Shown one piece after another: positions 9,387-16,631 of a stretch of DNA of 19,412 nt. Origin of the DNA: RCIO01 sp964629765. Lineage in GTDB: Bacteria; Pseudomonadota; Alphaproteobacteria; Rhizobiales; Rhizobiaceae. The notes beneath the pieces are model-generated. The model made no database searches and was not told the origin of the DNA. It saw only the letters and a list, made by a program, of their open reading frames with translations. Positions within the stretch are counted from its first letter, which is position 1, and every line of letters starts with the position of its first letter. The position numbers were made by a program, and so were the translations under genes. Location of the stretch: positions 1 through 19,412 of the forward strand of contig CAZVTK010000088.1 in assembly GCA_964629765.1 (NCBI GenBank). Reading direction: 5' to 3'.

Positions 9387-9839
9387 CTATAGCAGACCGA
9401 GCTGCATGCGCGGCAGGAACCGGCCGGGTATGGAGCCGGAGGGCGAGGTGCCGACCTGAACCGCCCCCATCGCGGCGTAGAAACGCTCCGCTCCGGGATC
9501 GGCGTCCCACGACAGCCGCGCAGCGCCGGCCCAGGCGGCGCGGGCCTTTGCCCAGTCGAAGAGCACGCGGCCGACGCCGGTGCCGATGAATGCCGGCTCC
9601 ACGAACACCTTCTCGAGCACGGCCGCGTCGCCGTCCACCGAGATTTCCCCCATGCCGGCGACGGTGCCGCCGCTCTCGGCGACGGCGATCTCGCGGCCCG
9701 GCATGCCGGGATGCACGGTCAGCTCGTCCCGGCACATTTCGATGAACGTGGCGTCGTAGCCATGGACAGCCTTGGAGCGCAGGCACAATTCCGTCAGGAA
9801 CGCGCCCTCGTCCTCCCGCGGCGGCCGCAGCGCGATCAT
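9387..9839 (-). CDS. GNAT-family N-acetyltransferase, substrate unknown
   Basis: A 150-residue single-domain acetyltransferase. Seen: an N-terminal IALRPPREDEGAFLTELCLRS strand-helix region, a central AAVLEKVFVEPAFIGTGVG at 72-90 containing the acetyl-CoA loop (FIGTGVGRVLF at 84-94), and the C-terminal block DADPGAERFYAAMGA at 112-126, typical of GNATs. Its ATG overlaps the glcB stop codon by one base (TGATG), so it is probably translated by coupling to glcB and transcribed with it. It ends 9 bp before tsaB. Nothing in the sequence identifies the substrate. Confidence 0.88.
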   Translation of the reverse strand: MIALRPPREDEGAFLTELCLRSKAVHGYDATFIEMCRDELTVHPGMPGREIAVAESGGTVAGMGEISVDGDAAVLEKVFVEPAFIGTGVGRVLFDWAKARAAWAGAARLSWDADPGAERFYAAMGAVQVGTSPSGSIPGRFLPRMQLGLL

Positions 9840-12022
9840 CACGCCCCCCGCCGCGCCTTCAACTCCAGCCTTCTCCTGTGCAGCACCGGCTCGGTGTAGC
9901 CGTTGGGCTGCTCGCGGCCCTTGAAGACGAGGTCGCAGGCGGCCTGGAAGGCGATCGAGCCGTCGAAATCCTTCGCCATCGGCACATAGAGCGGGTCGCC
10001 CGCGTTCTGGCGGTCGACTATCGCCGCCATGCGCTTCATGGTCTCCATGACCTGGGCCTCGGTACAGACGCCGTGGTGCAGCCAGTTGGCGATGTGCTGC
10101 GAGGAGATGCGCAGCGTGGCGCGGTCCTCCATCAGGCCGACATCGTTGATGTCCGGCACCTTGGAGCAGCCGACGCCCTGGTCGACCCAACGCACCACAT
10201 AGCCGAGGATGCCCTGCGCGTTGTTGTCCAGTTCCTTCTGGATGTCCTGCGGCGTCCAGTTGGGCCGCGTCGCCACCGGCACCGACAGGATGTCGGAGAG
10301 TTTTGCGCGGGGGCGCGACTTCAGTCCCGTCTGCACCGCCTTCACGTCGACCTTGTGATAGTGCGTGGCGTGCAGGGTGGCGGCGGTGGGCGACGGCACC
10401 CAGGCCGTGTTGGCGCCCGCCCTGGGATGGGCGATCTTCTGCTCCAGCATCGCCGCCATCAGGTCGGGCATGGCCCACATGCCCTTGCCGATCTGGGCAT
10501 GGCCGGACAGGCCGCATTCCAGACCGATGTCGACGTTCCACTGCTCGTAGGCGGAAATCCACGCCGCCTGCTTCATGTCGCCCTTGCGGATCATGGGGCC
10601 GGCTTCCATCGAGGTGTGGATCTCGTCGCCGGTGCGATCGAGGAAGCCGGTGTTGATGAACACCACGCGCTCCTTCGCGGCGCGGATGCACTCCTTGAGG
10701 TTGACCGTGGTGCGGCGCTCCTCGTCCATGATGCCCATCTTGATCGTGTTGGGCGCCATGCCGAGCGCGGCCTCGACGCGGCCGAAGATCTCGACCGCGA
10801 AGGCGACTTCCTCCGGCCCGTGCATCTTGGGCTTGACCACATACATGGAGCCGGCGCGGGAGTTCATGCGGCGGCCGTCCGGGCCCCCGGGGCGACCGAC
10901 GTCGTGGAGGGCGATGGCCGCCGTCACCATGGCGTCCATGATCCCTTCGGGAATCTCGCTGCCGTCCTTGAGCAGGATCGCGGGGTTGGTCATCAGGTGC
11001 CCGACATTGCGCACCAGCATCAGCGACCGGCATTTGACCACGAAGGTCGAGCCGTCCGGCGCGGTATAGTCGAGGTCGGGATTGAGCTTGCGCGTGAAGG
11101 TCTTGCCGCCCTTGGAGACCTCCTCCGTCAGGTCGCCCTTCATCAGGCCGAGCCAGTTGCCATAGGCGAGCACCTTGTCCTCGGCATCGACCGCCGCGAC
11201 CGAATCCTCGCAGTCCATGATGGTGGTCAGCGCCGATTCCAGCCACACGTCGGCGATGCCGGCGCGGTCGGTCTTGCCGATGGGGGTGGTGCGGTCGATC
11301 AGCACCTCGACATGCAGGCCGTTCCTCGCCAGCAGCACCTGCGTCGGCGCGTGCGGCTCGCCGAGATAGCCGGCGAACTGCGCGGCGTCCCTGAGGCGCA
11401 GCTCCTCCGTGCCGGCCTTGAGCACGAGGCGGCCGTCGACGACCGAGATCGACTCGATGTCGGCCCAGCTCCCCTCGGCCAGCGGCGCGGAGGCGTCGAG
11501 GAAGTTGCGCGCCCACATGATGACCATGTCGCCGCGCACCGGGTTGTAGCCCTTGCCGCGCCCGGTGCCGCCGTCCTCGGGAATCGCGTCGGTGCCGTAG
11601 AGCGCGTCGTAGAGCGAGCCCCAGCGGGCGTTGGCGGCGTTGAGCGCATAGCGCGCGTTCATGACCGGCACGACGAGCTGCGGGCCGGCGAGCTCGGCGA
11701 TCTCGGGATCGACGTCGCGCGTCGACACGCTGAAGGCCGGGCCCTCGGGCAGCAGGTAGCCGATCTCGCGCAGGAAGCCCTCATAGGCCGCCATGTCGGA
11801 CGGCGCGCCATTGGCCTTGTACCAGGCGTCGATCTTCGACTGGAACTCGTCGCGGCGGGCGAGCAGCGCGCGGTTCTTCGGCGCGAGATCGTGGGCGATG
11901 GCGGAGAATTCGCGCCAGAACCGCGCGGGCTCGATCCCCGTGCCGGGCAATGCCCGCTCCTCGATGAAGGCGGCGAGCTCCGCCGCAACCTTCAAGCCGT
12001 CCCTGTCGATGCGCTCCGTCAC
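9839..12022 (-). CDS. glcB: malate synthase G
   Basis: Condenses glyoxylate with acetyl-CoA to give malate, in the glyoxylate shunt and in glycolate use. The 727-residue length is that of the long G isoform, not the A isoform. Family blocks seen include TTIMDCEDSVAAVDAEDK at 266-283, LMLVRNVGHLMTNPAILL at 334-351 (catalytic Arg338), TIKMGIMDEERRTTVNL at 426-442, FINTGFLDRTGDEIHTS at 455-471, and GCSKVPDINDVGLMEDRA at 618-635 with the catalytic Asp at about 633. Start: GTG at 12022 has GGGAG 8 nt upstream and gives VTERIDRDGLK. ATG at 12037 is possible but has a poorer ribosome binding site. A continuous frame reaches farther upstream but is not conserved in character. Confidence 0.97.
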   Translation of the reverse strand: MTERIDRDGLKVAAELAAFIEERALPGTGIEPARFWREFSAIAHDLAPKNRALLARRDEFQSKIDAWYKANGAPSDMAAYEGFLREIGYLLPEGPAFSVSTRDVDPEIAELAGPQLVVPVMNARYALNAANARWGSLYDALYGTDAIPEDGGTGRGKGYNPVRGDMVIMWARNFLDASAPLAEGSWADIESISVVDGRLVLKAGTEELRLRDAAQFAGYLGEPHAPTQVLLARNGLHVEVLIDRTTPIGKTDRAGIADVWLESALTTIMDCEDSVAAVDAEDKVLAYGNWLGLMKGDLTEEVSKGGKTFTRKLNPDLDYTAPDGSTFVVKCRSLMLVRNVGHLMTNPAILLKDGSEIPEGIMDAMVTAAIALHDVGRPGGPDGRRMNSRAGSMYVVKPKMHGPEEVAFAVEIFGRVEAALGMAPNTIKMGIMDEERRTTVNLKECIRAAKERVVFINTGFLDRTGDEIHTSMEAGPMIRKGDMKQAAWISAYEQWNVDIGLECGLSGHAQIGKGMWAMPDLMAAMLEQKIAHPRAGANTAWVPSPTAATLHATHYHKVDVKAVQTGLKSRPRAKLSDILSVPVATRPNWTPQDIQKELDNNAQGILGYVVRWVDQGVGCSKVPDINDVGLMEDRATLRISSQHIANWLHHGVCTEAQVMETMKRMAAIVDRQNAGDPLYVPMAKDFDGSIAFQAACDLVFKGREQPNGYTEPVLHRRRLELKARRGA

Positions 12023-12215
12023 GTCGCATGCTCCCATCTTTGCGCCATGGCGGGGGCAATCGCATGGCGGACGGAACGGGTCAATTCTCGCTTCGATGCA
12101 AACGGTTTCGCGCAAAGGCGAAATCCGGCGATAATTCCCCGCGTAATTCCCCCGGGGCGATGTCGGGACCGGCCGGCGCGCAACGTCCTTGCGGCGAGAC
12201 AACAGGAGGAGAGGC
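12023..12215. promoter_or_regulatory. divergent region between glcB and the DUF6958 gene
   Basis: This 193-bp region should hold both promoters. On the plus strand GATAAT (12130-12135) is a good -10 for the small gene, but no good -35 lies 17 nt upstream. TAATTCCCC occurs twice, at 12132-12140 and 12144-12152, a 12-bp period that would place a bound protein on one face of the helix over the -10. For glcB, the minus strand has TTGACC at about 12079-12084 without a clear -10. AGGAGGAG just before 12216 is the ribosome binding site of the plus-strand gene. Confidence 0.4.
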
Positions 12216-12509
12216 ATGGCCAGAGCACCGACCGTGGAAGTCGAGAACGTCGTCACCCCCGGTTCGCGGCGCAATGTCGACGCCGGCAAGTACAACGCCA
12301 TGAAGGCCGCGATGCTGGCCGTGCTGCCGGCCGAGGCGCCGGGGCTGACGCCGGCGCAGATCAAGCACGCGATCCTGCCTCGCCTGCCGCAGGATCTGTT
12401 CCCCGGCGGCGACAAGGCCGGATGGTGGATCAAATGCGTGCAGCTCGACCTCGAGGCGAAGGGCGTGCTGAAGCGGGTGGAGAAGCCGGTGCGGCTCTAT
12501 CGAGGCTGA
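12216..12509 (+). CDS. small DUF6958-like protein, function unknown
   Basis: A 97-residue protein, basic and soluble, with no signal peptide. It begins with a short strand region (VEVENVVTPG at 7-16), then helices, then the block LPQDLFPGGDKAGWWIKCVQ at 57-76 followed by LDLEAKGVLKR. This pattern of paired helices followed by a Trp-rich hydrophobic block and a basic strand resembles the DUF6958 family and suggests a winged-helix-like fold; that is inference. The start is fixed by AGGAGGAG 5 nt upstream; an in-frame ATG at 12189 is poorer. It is divergent from glcB, and its 3' end overlaps the oppositely oriented hydantoinase gene by 13 bp. Confidence 0.8.
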   Translation: MARAPTVEVENVVTPGSRRNVDAGKYNAMKAAMLAVLPAEAPGLTPAQIKHAILPRLPQDLFPGGDKAGWWIKCVQLDLEAKGVLKRVEKPVRLYRG

Positions 12510-14548
12510 GACATCGCGATGCGCGGCCGCCCGAAGGCGGTGGCGACGATGCGCGCCTCCACGAAGATACGCTGGCCGTCGACCGTGGCAGCAACGATCT
12601 CCTCGCAAAGGTCGATCTGCGGCTCATCCGCGCCGGCCTCGACGGCGCGCTCGCGGGCAAGGCGTGAGGCTTCCGCGCGCGCCGCCGCCAGCGCCGGCTC
12701 CTCGTCGCGGAAATCGGCCATATAGGCGCCGGCCGACACGCGGAACGTGGCCTCGCTCGGGCGCGACACGAGGGCCTCGACCGAAAGCCGGACCTGCCCG
12801 ACCACGGCGCCCAGCGCATTGGCGACGTCGGCGTCGGCGGGGATGACGGCCGGGGCGTGGGTGAAGTCACCCAGCCTCGCATAGTGGAGCGGCGCCGACG
12901 CGCCGAGCCCCACCACCGGCCGGTCGAGGACCAGCGACAGGCGCACCGTGCCGGCCGCACCGTCGAGCGCGCGGCGGGACAGCGCATGCGCGACCATCTC
13001 GGCTCCCGGCAGCCCGTCCTCGGCGAAGGCCGTCTCGAACACGGCCTCGGCCGAGCGGCGGGCGAGCGCTGCGAGCACGCGCTCGCACAGCGCTTCGGGG
13101 GTTTCGGCGACGGCCAAGCCGCGGCCGTCGCGGCGGCGGGAAAAAAGCGCGGCGCCGAGCCGGGCGGCGCCGGCATCCCAGTTGGCCTGCCGGCCGAGGA
13201 CATGCGCCGCGTCGGACGGCGTGAAGCCGGCGACGGCGACGAGGCCGCGCGCGACGAGGCGGCCGAGCACCGCCTGCTGCCCGGTGGACCGGACGAGCCG
13301 GTCGAGCGGCTGCGGCGTCTCCGTCACGGTGGCGAACAGCTTTGCCTCCGCGTCCGACAGGCCGGCGGCGAAGCGCTCGGGCAGGCCGGTGCGGAAGGCG
13401 AACCGCCCGTCGAGCCGGCCGGGGCTGGCGCTGCCGAGCTGGCGCTCCAGCGCGGCGCGGACGGCCTCGCCATGGAGATGGGCGGCGAGCGACAGCGGCA
13501 CGATGCGGTGCGGCCCCAGCACGAGCTTCGATTCCAGCCCGCCATCGGCGAGCGCGACCTCCGAATCGCCGCCGAGCCCGAAGGTGCGCATGGCGACGGC
13601 CTCGACCATGGTGCGGTGGCCGCCCACGGTGGCGCCGTCGGGGTCGAGCCGGGGGCGGCCGCCGGCGAGCAGCGCCACGTCGGTGGTGGTGCCGCCGATG
13701 TCGGACACGAAGGCGTCGTCGAGGCCGGTCAGGTGACGCGCGCCGACGAGGCTGGCGGCGGGGCCGGACAGGATGGTCTCGATGGGGCGACGGCGGGCGA
13801 AGCCGGCCGAGACCAGCGCGCCGTCGCCGCGCACGACCATGAGCGGCGCGGTGCTGCCGCGCGCGGCCAGAAATTCCTCGGTGGCGGCGACCAGCCGCTC
13901 GATCAGGCCGACGAGGCGGGCGTTGAGCAGCGTGGTGAGCGCCCGGCGCGGGCCCCCGAGCTTCGACGACAATTCGTGGCTCATGGTCACCGGCAGGCCG
14001 GTGCGCGAGCGGATGAGCTCGGCGGCGGCCAGCTCGTGCTCCGGGTTGCGCACGGCGAAATAGGCGCAGACGGCGACGGCCGTGACCGAGGCGGCAAGTT
14101 CAGGCAGCGCGGCCTCCAGCGGCGCGAGGTCGAGCGGACGGGCCCGGCCGTGCACGTCGTGGCCGCCCTCCAGCCGCAGCACGGGATCGGAGCCGAGCGC
14201 GGCAGCGAGGCCGTCGCGCGCCATGTCGCCGTCGTCGAAGCCGATCATGACCAGAGCGGCGCGGTTGCCCTGCCCCTCCACCAGCGCGTTGGTGGCGAGC
14301 GTCGTCGACATGGAGGCAAGCGCGATCACGCCCGGCGCGATGCCGGCGCCGCTGAGCACGGCGTCGACCGCGCCCGCTATGCCGACCGAGAGATCGTGGC
14401 GCGTCGTCAGCGCCTTGGCCTTGGCGAGCAGCGTACCACGCGCGCCACCGGCCGGCGTCCACAGCACGGCGTCGGTGTAGGTGCCGCCGGTGTCGATGCC
14501 CAGGAAGACCGGGCCTAGCGGGGCTGGGCCGGAAGGCTGCGGCGGCAT
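12497..14548 (-). CDS. hydantoinase/oxoprolinase A-subunit-type ATPase (orphan HyuA-like)
   Basis: A 683-residue ASKHA-fold protein of the HyuA / 5-oxoprolinase N-terminal family, whose members open lactam or hydantoin rings using ATP or carboxylate activation. Motifs: GIDTGGTYTDAVL at 17-29 (phosphate loop 1), STTLATNALVEG at 81-92, ETILSGPAASLVGA at 257-270, VSDIGGTTTDVALL at 281-294 (phosphate loop 2) and FGLGGDSEV at 323-331. The family usually works with a HyuB subunit, often encoded next door. None is visible here: the gene on the downstream side is DUF6958 on the other strand, and upstream is an exported protein. The substrate is therefore unknown; acetone- or acetophenone-carboxylase-like roles also exist in the superfamily. 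ATG at 14548 has no obvious ribosome binding site but directly precedes the conserved N-terminus. Confidence 0.88.
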   Translation of the reverse strand: MPPQPSGPAPLGPVFLGIDTGGTYTDAVLWTPAGGARGTLLAKAKALTTRHDLSVGIAGAVDAVLSGAGIAPGVIALASMSTTLATNALVEGQGNRAALVMIGFDDGDMARDGLAAALGSDPVLRLEGGHDVHGRARPLDLAPLEAALPELAASVTAVAVCAYFAVRNPEHELAAAELIRSRTGLPVTMSHELSSKLGGPRRALTTLLNARLVGLIERLVAATEEFLAARGSTAPLMVVRGDGALVSAGFARRRPIETILSGPAASLVGARHLTGLDDAFVSDIGGTTTDVALLAGGRPRLDPDGATVGGHRTMVEAVAMRTFGLGGDSEVALADGGLESKLVLGPHRIVPLSLAAHLHGEAVRAALERQLGSASPGRLDGRFAFRTGLPERFAAGLSDAEAKLFATVTETPQPLDRLVRSTGQQAVLGRLVARGLVAVAGFTPSDAAHVLGRQANWDAGAARLGAALFSRRRDGRGLAVAETPEALCERVLAALARRSAEAVFETAFAEDGLPGAEMVAHALSRRALDGAAGTVRLSLVLDRPVVGLGASAPLHYARLGDFTHAPAVIPADADVANALGAVVGQVRLSVEALVSRPSEATFRVSAGAYMADFRDEEPALAAARAEASRLARERAVEAGADEPQIDLCEEIVAATVDGQRIFVEARIVATAFGRPRIAMSQPR

Positions 14549-14592
14549 GGCGGCGGATCAGCCGGCGCGCCGGCCGCGCGCGGCGGCGCAAA

Positions 14593-15087
14593 TCATCGCT
14601 TCAGCTCCGGCAGGTAAGCCTGGACCTCGGCCGCGCCGAACGTGTCCAGCGCCTCCTTCGCGGCATTGGGGTAGTCGTCGCCGAGGCCGAAATCCCCGGC
14701 CGGCAGATAGAGCTCGCCGTCGCAGAAGACGAAGATGTTCTTCTCCTCCCACACGGTCATCGAGCGTTCGACGCCGACCGGCGCCGAGTAGAGGGAGAGC
14801 GTGGTGGTCACCGCATAGGCATCCGGCGCGGACACGAGCAGGCGGGCCGAAAACCGGCCGCCCTCGCCGAAATCGGTACGCACCAGCCGCTCGGCCCGCC
14901 GGGTGCCGGACGCGAAGTAGACGTCCCAGCTACCGCCCTCGGCCGAATCGACCTCCGCGACGTCGAAGGTCAAGTCCGGCTTTTCCGGCAGCGGCGCGTC
15001 GATCATGGCAAACAGCTTGCCGCCGTCGCAGGCGAGCGCAGGCGTCGCGAGAGCGGCGCAAAGCAGAGCGGGCAGGAGCGGTCGCAT
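14593..15087 (-). CDS. exported two-cysteine protein of unknown function
   Basis: A 164-residue protein that I do not recognise. Residues 1-19 form a typical signal peptide (positively charged start, hydrophobic LLPALLCAALATPALA) ending in an Ala-x-Ala cleavage site, so the mature protein would begin at Cys20. A lipoprotein is less likely because the -3 residue is Ala. The mature part has two cysteines, each followed by Asp-Gly (CDGG at 20-23, CDGE at 122-125), which could form a disulfide or bind metal. The rest is predicted mostly beta-strand (VTTTLSLYSAPVG at 93-105), with a C-terminal helix. It lies 44 bp upstream of the hydantoinase-like gene and downstream of the cupredoxin gene, across two hairpins. 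Periplasmic location is inferred. Confidence 0.75.
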   Translation of the reverse strand: MRPLLPALLCAALATPALACDGGKLFAMIDAPLPEKPDLTFDVAEVDSAEGGSWDVYFASGTRRAERLVRTDFGEGGRFSARLLVSAPDAYAVTTTLSLYSAPVGVERSMTVWEEKNIFVFCDGELYLPAGDFGLGDDYPNAAKEALDTFGAAEVQAYLPELKR

Positions 15088-15105
15088 GGGCGGTGTCCGT
15101 CGATG

Positions 15106-15131
15106 GAGCGGGCGGCAGGCGCCGCCCGCTC
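15106..15131 (-). terminator. GC-rich hairpin upstream of the exported-protein gene
   Basis: A perfect 11-bp stem, GAGCGGGCGGC against GCCGCCCGCTC, with a 4-nt loop. It ends 18 bp before the start codon at 15087. No T-run follows on the minus strand, so it is terminator-like or a leader structure rather than a classical intrinsic terminator. Confidence 0.4.
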
Positions 15132-15149
15132 ATCTACTGGCACCGACGG

Positions 15150-15172
15150 GCGCGGCGGGCAAGCCGCCGCGC
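15150..15172 (-). terminator. GC-rich hairpin after the cupredoxin gene
   Basis: A perfect 9-bp stem, GCGCGGCGG against CCGCCGCGC, with a 5-nt loop, beginning 26 bp past the cupredoxin stop codon. There is no T-run. Together with the next hairpin it may end or stabilise the cupredoxin transcript. Confidence 0.4.
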
Positions 15173-15198
15173 ATGGCGACCGGCGCGCCGATGCGCCT

Positions 15199-15519
15199 CT
15201 ATTGCGCGGTCACCGTCCCCTTCATCATCGGATGGATCAGGCATTTGTAGCTGTGGGCGCCCGCGGCCGAAATGGTGACGGTGGCGCTCTGACCCCTGTT
15301 CAGGCGACCGGTGTCGAAGGCGCCGTCCTCGGCCGTGCCGGTGTGGGGCGCGGCGTCGGCATTGGTGAAGGTGACGGTGTCGCCGACCTTCACGGCCAGC
15401 GCGGCCGGGCTGAACTTCATGCCCTTGATCTCGACGGCGTGGTCGGCGGCGAACGCCCCGGCCGTGGCGAAGGCCAGCGTGAAGAATGCCGGGACGGCGG
15501 CGGCGAGCGGAATGCGCAT
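15199..15519 (-). CDS. small periplasmic cupredoxin (amicyanin/plastocyanin-like)
   Basis: A 106-residue type-1 copper protein, likely an electron carrier or copper-binding protein of the periplasm. Residues 1-25 are a signal peptide with cleavage at AFA|ADHAVEI. The mature part is a single cupredoxin domain: IKGMKFSPAALAVKVGDTVTF at 31-51, first ligand His59 in APHTGT, and the C-terminal loop YKCLIHPMMKGTV with Cys93, His96 and Met99 in the amicyanin spacing C-x2-H-x2-M. ATG at 15519 is preceded by AGGAGA; the longer upstream frame is low-complexity and unsupported. No methylamine dehydrogenase gene is nearby, so the amicyanin partner role cannot be assumed. Confidence 0.9.
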   Translation of the reverse strand: MRIPLAAAVPAFFTLAFATAGAFAADHAVEIKGMKFSPAALAVKVGDTVTFTNADAAPHTGTAEDGAFDTGRLNRGQSATVTISAAGAHSYKCLIHPMMKGTVTAQ

Positions 15520-15639
15520 GGGTGTCTCCTGACGGCCGCCGCCTTCCCGCGACCGCAGGAAGCTCGCGCGGCGGCGACGCGCCGAAGATGCGCCCGCGCG
15601 TGACGCGGCGTCAATCATCCCGATGGATGACGGCTGCGC

Positions 15640-16485
15640 TCAGCCGTCGATGCCGTAGAAGCCGGCGATCTCGGCCCAGCCCTCCTCGGCGCTGTCGACC
15701 GGCGTGATCAGGTTCTCGTCGCCGGGCGAGATCGTGCCCTGCTCGACGAGGAAATCGATGTTGACCGCGCTCTTCCAGAACTCCTTGCCGAACAGCAGCA
15801 CGGGCACGCGCTCCATGCGGCCGGTCTGCATGAGCGTCAGCGTCTCGAACAGCTCGTCCATGGTGCCGAAGCCGCCGGGGAAGACGGCCACGGCCTTGGC
15901 CCGCATGATGAAATGCATCTTGCGGATCGCGAAATAGTGGAAGTTGAAGCACAGGTCCGGCGTCACGTAGAGGTTGGGCGCCTGCTCGTGCGGCAGGACG
16001 ATGTTGAGGCCGATGGAGGGCGCGCCGCAATCGGCCGCGCCGCGGTTGCCGGCCTCCATGACGCCGGGGCCGCCGCCGGTGACGACGACGAATTCGCGGT
16101 AGTAGGATTCGGCCGAATGCTGCGAGCAGATGCGGGCGAACTTGCGCGCCTCGTCATAGTACCGGGCGTTGGCGAGCAGGTTCTTCTTCTGCGTCTCGTT
16201 CTTGGCCGCCCAGGCGTCGCCGCCGGGCTCGGGGATGCGCGCGCCGCCGAACAGGATGACGGTGGAGCGGATGCCGCGCTCGGCGAGCGCCATCTCCGGC
16301 TTCATCAGCTCGAGCTGGAGGCGCAGCTCGCGCAGCTCGCGCCGGGTGAGGAAATCCTCGTCCGCGAAGGCCAGCCGGTACGACGGCGCGCGCGTCTGCG
16401 GCGTCTGCGGCACGGCGCGCGCGCGCTCGATGTCCTCGTCGGAATGCGGCAGGGGCGTCCAGCCGTTGTCTTCAGTCGCGTCCAT
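15640..16485 (-). CDS. LOG-family protein (TIGR00730 Rossmann fold)
   Basis: A 281-residue protein of the LOG (Lonely guy)/TIGR00730 family, whose characterised members are phosphoribohydrolases that release bases such as cytokinins from nucleoside 5'-monophosphates. The nucleotide-binding motif VVTGGGPGVMEAGNRGA at 134-150 and the catalytic signature FPGGFGTMDELFETL at 202-216 are intact. About 70 residues precede the core (VILFGGARIPEP at 76-87); this longer form is common in alphaproteobacteria, while plant LOG proteins lack it. ATG at 16485 has GGGGACAGG upstream. It is divergent from dapD. Cytokinin production cannot be claimed from sequence; nucleotide salvage or clean-up is equally possible. 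Confidence 0.92.
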   Translation of the reverse strand: MDATEDNGWTPLPHSDEDIERARAVPQTPQTRAPSYRLAFADEDFLTRRELRELRLQLELMKPEMALAERGIRSTVILFGGARIPEPGGDAWAAKNETQKKNLLANARYYDEARKFARICSQHSAESYYREFVVVTGGGPGVMEAGNRGAADCGAPSIGLNIVLPHEQAPNLYVTPDLCFNFHYFAIRKMHFIMRAKAVAVFPGGFGTMDELFETLTLMQTGRMERVPVLLFGKEFWKSAVNIDFLVEQGTISPGDENLITPVDSAEEGWAEIAGFYGIDG

Positions 16486-16530
16486 CCAGCCTGTCCCCGT
16501 TGCGGCCGCGGCACGCGGGCCGGCGGCGCA

Positions 16531-16559
16531 ATTGACCCCTGCGGCGACGTGGCCTATCT
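16531..16559 (+). promoter_or_regulatory. dapD promoter
   Basis: ATTGAC (16531-16536), a 17-nt spacer, then CTATCT (16554-16559): 5/6 matches to each box of the rhizobial sigma70 consensus CTTGAC-N17-CTATAT. Transcription would start near 16566, giving a leader of about 65 nt before dapD. It is the best promoter match in the window. Confidence 0.65.
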
Positions 16560-16631
16560 GTCCGCGCGCCGGGATCGTCCCGCATGCGACCCTATGGTCA
16601 TCCCCTTAACAGCCCGTTTGCGGAGAAGCCG

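Noticed and set aside
8164..9786. In-frame upstream extension of the plsC frame, giving an apparent 816-residue protein
   Set aside because: It runs through rimI and tsaB in another frame and is Arg-rich nonsense; the conserved PlsC part begins at the TTG at 8163.
9878..12667. A 929-codon open frame on the plus strand opposite glcB
   Set aside because: It is antisense to a fully conserved malate synthase, its product is His/Arg/Gly-rich without any domain pattern, and such frames are expected in GC-rich DNA with third-position bias.
12857..14518. A 553-codon open frame on the plus strand opposite the hydantoinase-like gene
   Set aside because: Low-complexity shadow; the minus-strand frame has all the family motifs.
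14593..15087. Lipoprotein reading of the exported protein, because its signal peptide ends at a cysteine
   Set aside because: The sequence before the Cys is Ala-Leu-Ala, a signal peptidase I site, and lacks the Leu at -3 of a lipobox.
15640..16485. Lysine decarboxylase, the old annotation for LOG-family genes, which would fit beside dapD
   Set aside because: The PGGFGTMDE motif and Rossmann fold define LOG-type phosphoribohydrolases; there is no PLP-binding site.
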